Below, one piece after another: positions 1-5,904 of a DNA stretch of 8,791 nt. Each line of letters starts with the position of its first letter. The stretch's first letter is position 1. The stretch is from SYIM01 sp039800325. Lineage in GTDB: Bacteria; Pseudomonadota; Gammaproteobacteria; Burkholderiales; Burkholderiaceae_E. The notes under the pieces were generated by a model. The model saw only the letters and a list, made by a program, of their open reading frames with translations, was not told the DNA's origin and searched no databases. The stretch covers positions 1 through 8,791 of the forward strand of contig JBDLQY010000094.1 of NCBI GenBank assembly GCA_039800325.1, read 5' to 3'. The translations under genes and the position numbers were made by a program.

Positions 1-15
1 TGGGGGAGGGGCGCC

Positions 16-321
16 ATGCGACGGCAGGCTGTGGATAACTTGGAGTTGAACCGGTGGCGTTCCATGTCGGCCACTTCGGTGTTGGCCTCGCCGCTGTGTG
101 AGCACGCCAAACTGGACCCCACCTTCCGTCCGATCCAGAGTCAGGAGACCCGACGTTGGCACGTCACGGTCGGCGGGCATGTCTTCGAATTGCTTTGCAC
201 TGGCCCCAAATTCTTTGACACGCGCGTCAAAAAGGGCGGTGGCGGGGCAGTCGACTTGGTGATGCACCTGCACGGGGTGGACTTCAAAGGCGCAGTGCGG
301 TTGCTGCGGCAAGGGCTATGA
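16..321 (+). CDS. Small CHC2-like (primase zinc-ribbon-like) protein
   Basis: This 101-aa protein is not a known named gene. Residues about 46-98 resemble the N-terminal zinc-ribbon (CHC2) domain of DnaG-type primases: a short beta-hairpin (WHVTVGGHVFELL), then FFDTRVKKGGGGAVDLVM with the glycine run before a helix, then GVDFKGAVRLL, the equivalent of the usual F-x-E-A-V-x-x-L helix. The Cys pair just before the glycine run in true CHC2 domains is missing, so zinc binding is doubtful. There is no Toprim or other catalytic domain, so it cannot be a primase by itself; a DNA-binding accessory role is an inference. The start at 16 follows a strong GGAGG (5-9) with a 6-base spacer. The frame is open to the window edge, so a longer form cannot be excluded, and an internal ATG at 64 is another possibility. 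Its stop overlaps the next start as ATGA, implying coupled translation with the recombinase. Confidence 0.6.
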   Translation: MRRQAVDNLELNRWRSMSATSVLASPLCEHAKLDPTFRPIQSQETRRWHVTVGGHVFELLCTGPKFFDTRVKKGGGGAVDLVMHLHGVDFKGAVRLLRQGL

Positions 322-1496
322 GATACATCCTGGCCGATCAGAACCTGGTCGTTCAGAACCGCGTCTATGCGGGGTTTCCGCTACTCATTGGCGACGATGG
401 CGACGCGATCCAGCCCGCACAGGATTGGCTGTGGCATGTGCTTACCCGCCCCGGCCGGGTCAACAGCCCCAAAACCTGGGACGCGTACGGTCGCGCCATC
501 TTTGATTTCTTCGCCTACGCAATCACCAACAACCACGACTGGCGCATGCCGTCCATCGCCGGGGCGCCCCGTGCCATCGAGGCATGGCGCGACTGGTCCA
601 GGGGCACGCTGAGCCTGAGCACGCGCACGATCAACCAGCGGCTTCGGGTGGTCATCCGGTTTTATCAGTGGGCCGAGCGACAGGGCCTGATCGGCAGCCT
701 TCCGTTTGACTACGCCCAGATTCAGACCGGTCGCGACGCCGGGTTCCTGGACCATGTCGATGAACGCGGGGGGCGGGCAAGCACCCCGGCGGTTTTGCTG
801 AGCGAGGAGGCCCGAGAGATCCGCTATCTGACCAAGGAACAGATCGCCGTGTGCCATGAGTCGCTGACAAACCAGACCCATCAACTCCTCTTTGAGCTGA
901 TGGTCAGAACCGGCCTGCGACAGATGGAAGCACGCAGCTTTCCGGACGCCTACATCTTCGACCCCGACAGACGCCGCGACCTGACCCCTGGACAAAGGAT
1001 TCGCGTGCTGCTTCATCCCCGCGATATGGAAATCAAGCTGGGCAAGCCGCGGGGCATCGATGTGCCGTACGACCTCATGCAAAAGCTGTGGGTGTACACC
1101 GCCCGATCGCGGCAAGCACGGGCCAACAACCATCCTCAAGGTGAAGAGTTCGCACAACTGTTTCTCACCGAAGGGGGCAAGCCCTACTCCAAGGACGCCA
1201 TTACCGGCATCTTCCGCAGCCTGTCCAGCCGCGTGGGCTTCAAGGTCGAGCCCCACATGCTGCGGCACACCTATGCCACCTACCTTCTCTGGAGCCTGAG
1301 GAAATCGATGCGCTTCGAAGGCGACCCCCTGCTCTACGTGCGTGACCGCCTGGGGCACACCGATGTGAGCACAACGGCCATCTACCTGCATTTGATCAAT
1401 TCACTCGAGGGCGCGGTCGTGATGGCGCATGAGGACGAAATTGACCAACTGTTTCGCCAGCCAGTGCCCCAAGCCCCCGAAGGCCAGACGGCATGA
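318..1496 (+). CDS. Tyrosine recombinase/integrase 1 (TnpA-like), catalytic set complete
   Basis: This 392-aa protein cuts and rejoins DNA through a covalent 3'-phosphotyrosine intermediate. Residues about 35-125 form the SAM-like, core-binding N-terminal domain (TWDAYGRAIFDFFAYA, INQRLRVVIRFYQWA). The catalytic domain spans about 170-365. All expected active-site positions are visible: R201 in TGLRQME, a beta-hairpin lysine at K243 (LGKPRGIDVP), H313 and R316 in HMLRHTYAT, H347 in LGHTDVSTT, and nucleophile Y356 nine residues later in the usual spacing. Length is near that of Tn554 TnpA. The start at 318 overlaps the upstream stop, with AAGGG at 311-315 close in front. The stop overlaps the next start (ATGA, 1493-1496). 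It is likely an active recombinase that works with the two larger partners. A lone phage-type integrase is less likely because of the coupling. Confidence 0.9.
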   Translation: MRYILADQNLVVQNRVYAGFPLLIGDDGDAIQPAQDWLWHVLTRPGRVNSPKTWDAYGRAIFDFFAYAITNNHDWRMPSIAGAPRAIEAWRDWSRGTLSLSTRTINQRLRVVIRFYQWAERQGLIGSLPFDYAQIQTGRDAGFLDHVDERGGRASTPAVLLSEEAREIRYLTKEQIAVCHESLTNQTHQLLFELMVRTGLRQMEARSFPDAYIFDPDRRRDLTPGQRIRVLLHPRDMEIKLGKPRGIDVPYDLMQKLWVYTARSRQARANNHPQGEEFAQLFLTEGGKPYSKDAITGIFRSLSSRVGFKVEPHMLRHTYATYLLWSLRKSMRFEGDPLLYVRDRLGHTDVSTTAIYLHLINSLEGAVVMAHEDEIDQLFRQPVPQAPEGQTA

Positions 1497-3127
1497 GGCA
1501 GCGCAAGCAATACGTCGCGCCACCCCCTGTGGCGGTAAGTACCCAGCCGATGGCTGCTGGGGCTCTAGTCCCCCACCCGTTGGTCATTGAACTGCCCGAC
1601 AACCCCTCGACCAAGCGCACCATTGACCTCTCTGCCTGGCTCGGCCGGGGCATTGACCCATGGGTGCATGCCTGCGCGTCACAACTGCGCGCCTTCGTGG
1701 TGGGCAAGTCGGTGCAGCCAAGCACCGCCGACAGTTACTGGACGCGGGGCCTGATCCATTTCTTTCGGTTTCTCACCACCTATTCCGGGCCGGCAGCGCC
1801 CGGGCTGTTGAAGCCGGAACACATTCGCGCATTCATCGCCTGGCTGGCAGAGCAAGGATGGTCGACCGGCACCCGGAAGGTCCGCTACGATAAGACAAAA
1901 TCCGTCTTGTTGTCACTGATGGCAAGCGGTCTCATACCTCGCCACGATGATCTGTTTCCCGCCAACCCGCACCCTGGCAGCAACTCCAGCGCCAAGGGGC
2001 AACTCCCCTTGTCGATGGGTGAGCGGGACCGCCTGGGCAAGGCCTTGCGGGACGACCTGATCGCGATCCACCACGGCAAGTTCGCCGGCACGCAGTCTGA
2101 GGCATTGGTGGTGTACCTGCTCGCCCTGGACCTGCGTTGCGGGGCCAATCCGACGCCGTTGCTGGAGGCAAGGCGGGGCTGCCTCATGGATCACCCCTTC
2201 ATTCCCAACATGAAGCGCCTGGCACTCTACAAACGGCGGGGCAATGCGACAAAAATCTCGAGTCTGCGATTCAGCCAGACGCGCGATGAGGAAGTCTCCA
2301 TTCCGAATGACGGCGTAGGCCTGGCTTTGCAGGTCCTCAAGATGACGCAACCGCTGGTTGCGCATGCCGCGCTAGAGCATCGCGACCGACTGTGGCTGTA
2401 CCGCAGCGAACGGCCACGAGACAACGGCAGGGTGATCGTCTTGACGAAAAACTCACTCGATGACGGCATCACCGCGGTGGTTGATCGCCACAGCTTGAAG
2501 GGCGACGACGGCAAGCCCCTGCGCCTGAACGTGTCAAGGCTGCGCAAGACCGTTGAACTGCGGCTCTTTGACCTCAGCGGCGGAGACCACATCGTCACCG
2601 CCGCGCTCATGGGGCAAACCGTCCAGGTGGCCGATGTGCATTACCTCAAATGCACGCAGCAGATGCGTGAAAACGCCACCTTCGTGGGCGACGCGCTGCC
2701 CGACATCTACCGCACAGGCGGCGCAGACGCCAAGTTCATTCCCATCCTGCCCGGTAAGACGCCTACAGGGCGCTGCAAAGATCCCTATGACGGCGACAAG
2801 GCGCCCAAGAACGGCACCGCCTGTGATGACTTCTTCTCGTGCTTCATGTGCACAAGCTATGCGATCACCGGATCCCCTGACGACTTGCACCGGCTGTTCA
2901 GTTTTTACTGCTTCCTTGAGCGCGAAATGCACAAGGCCAGAAGTGCGGACTGGCGTGCACAGTTCAGAAACACGATGCTGCTGATCGACCGGTTCACCGC
3001 TGACAAGTTCGAAGCAGCCTCGGTCGAGCAAGCCCGTGACCGGGCGCGTACGGATCCGCTGCGCTTCTGGGCGAGCTACTCGCTGACAGAGCCGACTGCC
3101 GGCGACGAGGCGGTTCATGGCAACTGA
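1493..3127 (+). CDS. Tyrosine recombinase homologue 2 with degenerate active site and Cys cluster
   Basis: This 544-aa protein has the recombinase architecture. A core-binding helical domain lies at about 60-150 (SYWTRGLIHFFRFL, IRAFIAWLAEQGWSTGTRK) and a catalytic-fold domain at about 175-395. The family motifs can be aligned, but several catalytic residues are replaced. Box I reads CGANPTPLLEA, with N219 where Arg is expected. Box II reads SRLRKT, with S348 in place of His and R351 kept. Box III reads MGQ, with Q375 in place of His or Trp. The tyrosine Y384 (VHYLK) is kept at the normal nine-residue spacing. A C-terminal region holds C428, C444, C450 and C453, a possible metal site of the Cx15Cx5CxxC kind. 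It may assist the two complete recombinases as a structural or target-binding subunit (inference). The start at 1493 shares ATGA with the upstream stop, and its end overlaps the next gene by 11 bases. It could still be an active divergent recombinase. Confidence 0.75.
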   Translation: MRQRKQYVAPPPVAVSTQPMAAGALVPHPLVIELPDNPSTKRTIDLSAWLGRGIDPWVHACASQLRAFVVGKSVQPSTADSYWTRGLIHFFRFLTTYSGPAAPGLLKPEHIRAFIAWLAEQGWSTGTRKVRYDKTKSVLLSLMASGLIPRHDDLFPANPHPGSNSSAKGQLPLSMGERDRLGKALRDDLIAIHHGKFAGTQSEALVVYLLALDLRCGANPTPLLEARRGCLMDHPFIPNMKRLALYKRRGNATKISSLRFSQTRDEEVSIPNDGVGLALQVLKMTQPLVAHAALEHRDRLWLYRSERPRDNGRVIVLTKNSLDDGITAVVDRHSLKGDDGKPLRLNVSRLRKTVELRLFDLSGGDHIVTAALMGQTVQVADVHYLKCTQQMRENATFVGDALPDIYRTGGADAKFIPILPGKTPTGRCKDPYDGDKAPKNGTACDDFFSCFMCTSYAITGSPDDLHRLFSFYCFLEREMHKARSADWRAQFRNTMLLIDRFTADKFEAASVEQARDRARTDPLRFWASYSLTEPTAGDEAVHGN

Positions 3128-5000
3128 TCAAGCCAGTGCCGCCAAGGTTTTGCCCGGCGCGCCCGAACGGGTTGACCAGGGCACAGCCCCTGCGGCCCCG
3201 GCCAGGACCAGGGCGCGTTTGGTCAAGGCCTACCAACTGCTGGCCGATCAGCCCTCAAGCCTTGCCGGGCTGAGCCGGGAAGAGCGCGCTCAAGTGGTCG
3301 TCAGCGCGGTGCTGCTCGATGACGGCGGCACCGAGGTCATCTCCCGCGTAGGCGATCTGCAGTGGAACCTGTGGCCGTTTATCACGACGTCCAACACGCC
3401 GAAATCAAGGAAGGCCCTCAACTGGACAGTCATCCCCGAGGCGTTCAGAGAGGCCGTCCAGAATGTCCTGTACGCCTACTGGCGGCGCGGCCGTGCGGGA
3501 TGGTCAGCGCCCTCCGTCGGCTCACTCGAGATCGCCCTCAAAGGGCTCGCCGCATTCGGCCGGTACGCCCAAGCCAGGGGCCTGGAGTCATTGGCAGACG
3601 TACAGCCCATCCATATGGCGAACTTCGCGCTGGAGCAGAAACAGGCTGGACATGGGCCCAGCACACTGGCGCAGAAATTCGCAGCCGTCGAACTGCTGTA
3701 CCTCTTTCGCGGCGAGCACCCGGGCACGCTGGGTCGGCACCCATGGCCCGAGTCCAGTGCGTCGGACATGGCGGGCGCCACGGGCCTGCCAACCGATGAT
3801 GCGCGCAAGGTCGCGCTTACGCCGTTGATCCCGGCGGACGTAGCGCGGCGCCTCTTCCTGCATGCCGAAAGCATCCTCAGTCAAGCCGAGCAGATCCTCG
3901 ATGATCGCGACGCCGGGACGCGCTCTGCCTGGAAAGACCCCGCCGTCACCGCCGTTCGCGACGCATGCTTCTACCTCATCGGCGTCTTGACCGGAATGCG
4001 CAGCAGCGAGCTCTCCAGCATCACCGTGGGGGCCGGGCGCACGGAGGACCTGGGCGGCTTTACCTTCCATTGGCTCACGACCACCGAGCACAAGACCAAA
4101 AAGGGGGTGGTGGACTACCTGATGCCCAGCATGGGCCACAGGATCCTGCGCATCATGGAGCGCTGGTCCCAGCCCCATCGTGATCGTTTGCATCAGCAGA
4201 TCGACGCCATGGAACGCAAGGCCGGTCAACGGTCGGCCACAGAACTGCAATGGCTTGCCAGCGCACGCGCTAGTCGCAATCTGCTCTTTCTTGGCAGCGG
4301 CCCGGGTGGTATCACGCCGGTCTCAGGCAACCAATGGGGGATCATTCTCAAGAAATTTGCGGCGAATGCGGGCGCCGAATGGGCTCTGGCGCCCCACCAA
4401 CTGCGGCGCCTTTACGCGTACACGTTCGTACGCCACCGCCTGGGCGACATGCTCTTTCTCAAGGAGCAGTTCAAGCACAACAGCATCAACATGAGCCAGT
4501 TGTACGCGGCCAACCCGCGCCAGGATCTCTCGCTGTATGACGACATCCTCACCGAGATGCTGCGCTACAAGGCCGAGGTGGTGGCCACCTGGCTCGAAAA
4601 GGACGAACCCCTGGCCGGCGGTGCGGCCGAGCGCGTCAGGGCCTTGCGGGCGCACGACTTCCCGGGTCGAAAGGCTCTGGTGCTTGAATCGTCCAGGCGG
4701 GTCCTGATCCGGTCCAACGGCCATGCGTGGTGCCTGGCGCAAGACGAAGGCTGTGGCGGATCCGGCATCTACGAAAAAGGGCGCTGCGGCAGTTGCAGAA
4801 GCGGCCTGATCGACAGCCGCTTCATCCCCATCTGGAAGGAAGCGTACAGACACCACAAGGAACTTCTGGCCGAGGCGCAAGCCTGGGGCGAAGGTGCCGT
4901 CAAGCGCGTCACGACGGACCTCAAGCAGGCCGCCAAGATCTTGATGGACCTGGGAATCAATCCCGACGAGGTGGCCGATGGCCAGACAAACCAACATTGA
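3117..5000 (+). CDS. Large tyrosine recombinase 3 (TnpB-like), catalytic set complete
   Basis: This 627-aa protein matches Tn554 TnpB (630 aa) in length and layout. An N-terminal region of about 100 residues leads to a core-binding domain at about 105-200 (YWRRGRAGWS, LEIALKGLAAFGRYAQ). The catalytic domain covers about 235-485. Active-site residues are R295 in LTGMRSSEL, a hairpin lysine at K328 or K329 (EHKTKKGVVDYLMP), H427 and R430 in PHQLRRLYAYT, H454 in FKHNSINMS, and nucleophile Y463 nine residues on. C539, C546, C557 and C560 (Cx6Cx10CxxC) form a likely zinc-binding tail, a feature shared in kind with recombinase 2. The start at 3117 has GAGG at 3107-3110 with a 6-base spacer and overlaps the upstream gene by 11 bases. 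Its 3' end overlaps the small TnpC-like gene by 23 bases. It should act on the element ends together with recombinase 1. Confidence 0.85.
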   Translation: MATDQASAAKVLPGAPERVDQGTAPAAPARTRARLVKAYQLLADQPSSLAGLSREERAQVVVSAVLLDDGGTEVISRVGDLQWNLWPFITTSNTPKSRKALNWTVIPEAFREAVQNVLYAYWRRGRAGWSAPSVGSLEIALKGLAAFGRYAQARGLESLADVQPIHMANFALEQKQAGHGPSTLAQKFAAVELLYLFRGEHPGTLGRHPWPESSASDMAGATGLPTDDARKVALTPLIPADVARRLFLHAESILSQAEQILDDRDAGTRSAWKDPAVTAVRDACFYLIGVLTGMRSSELSSITVGAGRTEDLGGFTFHWLTTTEHKTKKGVVDYLMPSMGHRILRIMERWSQPHRDRLHQQIDAMERKAGQRSATELQWLASARASRNLLFLGSGPGGITPVSGNQWGIILKKFAANAGAEWALAPHQLRRLYAYTFVRHRLGDMLFLKEQFKHNSINMSQLYAANPRQDLSLYDDILTEMLRYKAEVVATWLEKDEPLAGGAAERVRALRAHDFPGRKALVLESSRRVLIRSNGHAWCLAQDEGCGGSGIYEKGRCGSCRSGLIDSRFIPIWKEAYRHHKELLAEAQAWGEGAVKRVTTDLKQAAKILMDLGINPDEVADGQTNQH

Positions 5001-5418
5001 ACGCACTGCCCCACTGGCTGGCCCAAGGGAGAAGAACCGCCAGCGCACATTGGCCGCCCTACAGCAGGCGCTCGCGTCCATTCAGGAAAGCGGCGAGAAG
5101 GTGACGCTCAAGGCGGTTGCAGAGCGGGCGGGCGTATCACCCTCACTGCTCAACCATCGTTACCAGGACTTCGCCGAGCAAGTGCGCGGCGCGATCGGCC
5201 GCACCATCCGGCAACAGCGCAGTGACATCGCCACCCAACTGGCCGCGGAAAAGGAACGGAACCGTCAGCTGAGGGCGACCGTCGAGGAACAGCTGATGGA
5301 GATCAGGGCGCTGGCGTCAAAAAACGAAGCGCTGCGCAAGGAACTGGCCGTGCAGCACGCCATCGCAGAAGGCAGGGTCAAACCTATCCGACCACCCTTA
5401 AAGTCCAAAAAAAATTGA
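4978..5418 (+). CDS. TnpC-like HTH/coiled-coil accessory protein (DUF6262-like)
   Basis: This 146-aa basic protein begins with a short unstructured stretch. A predicted helix-turn-helix follows at about 24-62 (TLAALQQALASI, then VTLKAVAERAGVSPSLLNHRY), then a long charged helix at about 80-128 (AAEKERNRQLRATVEEQ) that should form a coiled coil, and a Lys/Pro-rich tail. The layout is that of TnpC of Tn554, a small protein that affects the efficiency and orientation of transposition, and of the DUF6262 group found after TnpA/TnpB pairs. The HTH superficially recalls TetR proteins, but there is no ligand-binding domain. The start at 4978 overlaps the recombinase 3 stop by 23 bases and is preceded by GAGGTG at 4968-4973. 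It is the last gene of the cassette, and its stop lies inside the first of the end repeats. DNA-binding accessory function is inferred from family resemblance. Confidence 0.75.
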   Translation: MARQTNIERTAPLAGPREKNRQRTLAALQQALASIQESGEKVTLKAVAERAGVSPSLLNHRYQDFAEQVRGAIGRTIRQQRSDIATQLAAEKERNRQLRATVEEQLMEIRALASKNEALRKELAVQHAIAEGRVKPIRPPLKSKKN

Positions 5419-5469
5419 CTGCCGTAAACATCAATTGACTCAGGGACTTGCCGCATCATTCAATTGACA
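5413..5469. repeat. Imperfect direct repeats at the right end of the recombinase cassette
   Basis: AATTGACT occurs at 5413-5420 and TCAATTGACT at 5431-5440; TCAATTGACA follows at 5460-5469. Two longer imperfect units can be aligned: 5417-5439 and 5445-5468, both starting GACT, followed by (T)GCCG, an A/T/C-rich middle, and ending CAATTGAC. They lie between the last recombinase-cassette gene and the RepB-like remnant. Direct repeats of this kind at element ends are candidate binding sites for tyrosine recombinases or for the TnpC-like protein. No catalytic crossover site can be fixed without the left end. Confidence 0.4.
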
Positions 5470-5708
5470 ACAAATCTTATGAGATGAGTCAGGTTCAAGA
5501 GAAGTATCAGGAGGCCGAATCCAACTACGGCTCCGACCTGCTCAACCTGGTGGTGGCCAAGGGCTACCTCACCAAGCTGCTGGCCAACGAGGCCGTCAAG
5601 AGCTACATCGGTCGCCACGAGCCGGAAATCCTGACCCACCTGGAGCTGGTGGTGAACACCGTCAGCATGGAAGAGGCGGTGCAGCAGCAACAGGAAGCTG
5701 AAGCCTGA
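5448..5708 (+). pseudogene. Remnant of a RepB/ParB-type partition protein (C-terminal part)
   Basis: The open frame codes for up to 86 residues from a TTG at 5448, or 74 from an ATG at 5484. Neither start has a good ribosome-binding site. From about 5478 on, the product resembles the C-terminal domain of plasmid partitioning RepB-family proteins: a helical lead (VQEKYQEAESNYGSD), then LNLVVAKGYLTKLLANEAVKSYIGRHEPEIL, matching the family pattern of a GYLxKLL helix followed by a V-x-x-Y/F-[LI] helix and a PEIL turn. Full-length members are about 300 aa and have a ParB-like nuclease/DNA-binding N-terminal part, which is absent here. The first few codons appear to come from the element's end repeats. 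It is most simply a truncated gene left at the insertion or rearrangement junction. A free-standing small protein is less likely. Codon use is GC-rich and still clean, so decay is recent or selection persists. Confidence 0.55.
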
Positions 5709-5745
5709 TCCCTTCTATTCCTGAGAAATATTTTTTATGAGGGAG

Positions 5746-5775
5746 TGGACCGTATTGCAGAGCACCGGGTACAAT
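5746..5775 (+). promoter_or_regulatory. Putative sigma-70 promoter of the polysaccharide operon
   Basis: A good -10 hexamer TACAAT (5770-5775) is preceded at an 18-base spacing by a partial -35, TGGACC (5746-5751). Transcription would start near 5782, leaving a leader of about 120 bases before the MarR-type gene. The surrounding 5709-5904 gap is AT-richer than its neighbours and has no credible gene. The -35 is weak, so regulation by an activator or by the elements downstream is possible. Confidence 0.4.
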
Positions 5776-5779
5776 GTTC

Positions 5780-5796
5780 AAGTTCTTACGGAACTT
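5780..5796 (+). promoter_or_regulatory. Small dyad at the predicted transcription start
   Basis: AAGTTC (5780-5785) and GAACTT (5791-5796) form a perfect 6-bp inverted repeat around a 5-base centre (TTACG). It lies directly downstream of the predicted -10, a place where a repressor such as the adjacent MarR-type protein could bind, or it could form a small RNA hairpin at the 5' end of the transcript. A dyad of this length can occur by chance. Confidence 0.25.
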
Positions 5797-5843
5797 TACT
5801 TTGCTACTCCCCGCGACCGCGCTTGCTGAACGTGATACGGCAT

Positions 5844-5856
5844 TGCGGTAGCGTGC
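5844..5856 (+). promoter_or_regulatory. ops-like element (RfaH-type antitermination site)
   Basis: GCGGTAGCGTGC at 5845-5856 matches the operon polarity suppressor core GGCGGTAGCGTGC of enterobacterial polysaccharide operons at every base except the first G, which is T here. In E. coli, this sequence in the non-template strand pauses RNA polymerase and recruits RfaH, a NusG paralogue that prevents premature termination in long LPS and capsule operons. It sits on the coding strand in the untranslated leader, about 60-75 bases after the predicted start and about 50 before the first gene, as expected of an ops site. It is also flanked by GGCA/TGCC (5839-5842/5854-5857). The match is seen directly; RfaH dependence is inferred. 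Confidence 0.65.
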
Positions 5857-5904
5857 CTAAAACACATTCAAACCCACATCGTACAGAGAAAACTCGTCAA
5901 TTTT

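Larger units (their letters stand above)
1..5470 (+). mobile_element. Right part of a multi-recombinase, Tn554-like mobile element
   Basis: Five co-directional genes overlap one another (shared ATGA at 318-321 and 1493-1496, overlaps of 11 and 23 bases at 3117-3127 and 4978-5000), so they form one translationally coupled operon. Three encode tyrosine recombinases or homologues and the last encodes a TnpC-like DNA-binding protein. Tn554-family elements carry TnpA and TnpB (tyrosine recombinases) and a small TnpC, and no DDE transposase. The same kinds of protein occur here, with an extra recombinase homologue and a primase zinc-ribbon-like protein. The left end is outside the window. The right end is placed by inference near 5470, after the direct repeats and before the RepB-like remnant. 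Any cargo would lie to the left and is not visible. Confidence 0.65.

Noticed and set aside
381..1391. Long antisense open frame of 336 codons
   Set aside because: It is the complement of recombinase 1, which has a full catalytic motif set. Its own product shows no recognisable domain, and long antisense frames are common in high-GC genes.
16..5000. RIT element (recombinase in trio)
   Set aside because: Three adjacent overlapping tyrosine recombinases fit the name, but the 544- and 627-aa proteins are much longer than RitB and RitC. The TnpC-like last gene fits Tn554 better, and no terminal inverted repeats are visible at the right end.
4323..5081. Antisense open frame of 252 codons across the end of recombinase 3 and the TnpC-like gene
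   Set aside because: It covers two better-supported genes on the other strand and has low-complexity, unrecognisable content.
4978..5418. TetR-family regulator
   Set aside because: Only the short HTH is similar. The rest is a coiled coil with a basic tail and no ligand-binding domain, and the gene order points to a TnpC-like accessory.
5398..5425. Terminator after the TnpC-like gene
   Set aside because: There is an A-run at 5407-5414 but no stem-loop before a T-run on the + strand.
5464..5486. TTGACA at 5464-5469 as a -35 box
   Set aside because: No acceptable -10 lies 16-18 bases downstream, and the hexamer is part of the direct repeat.
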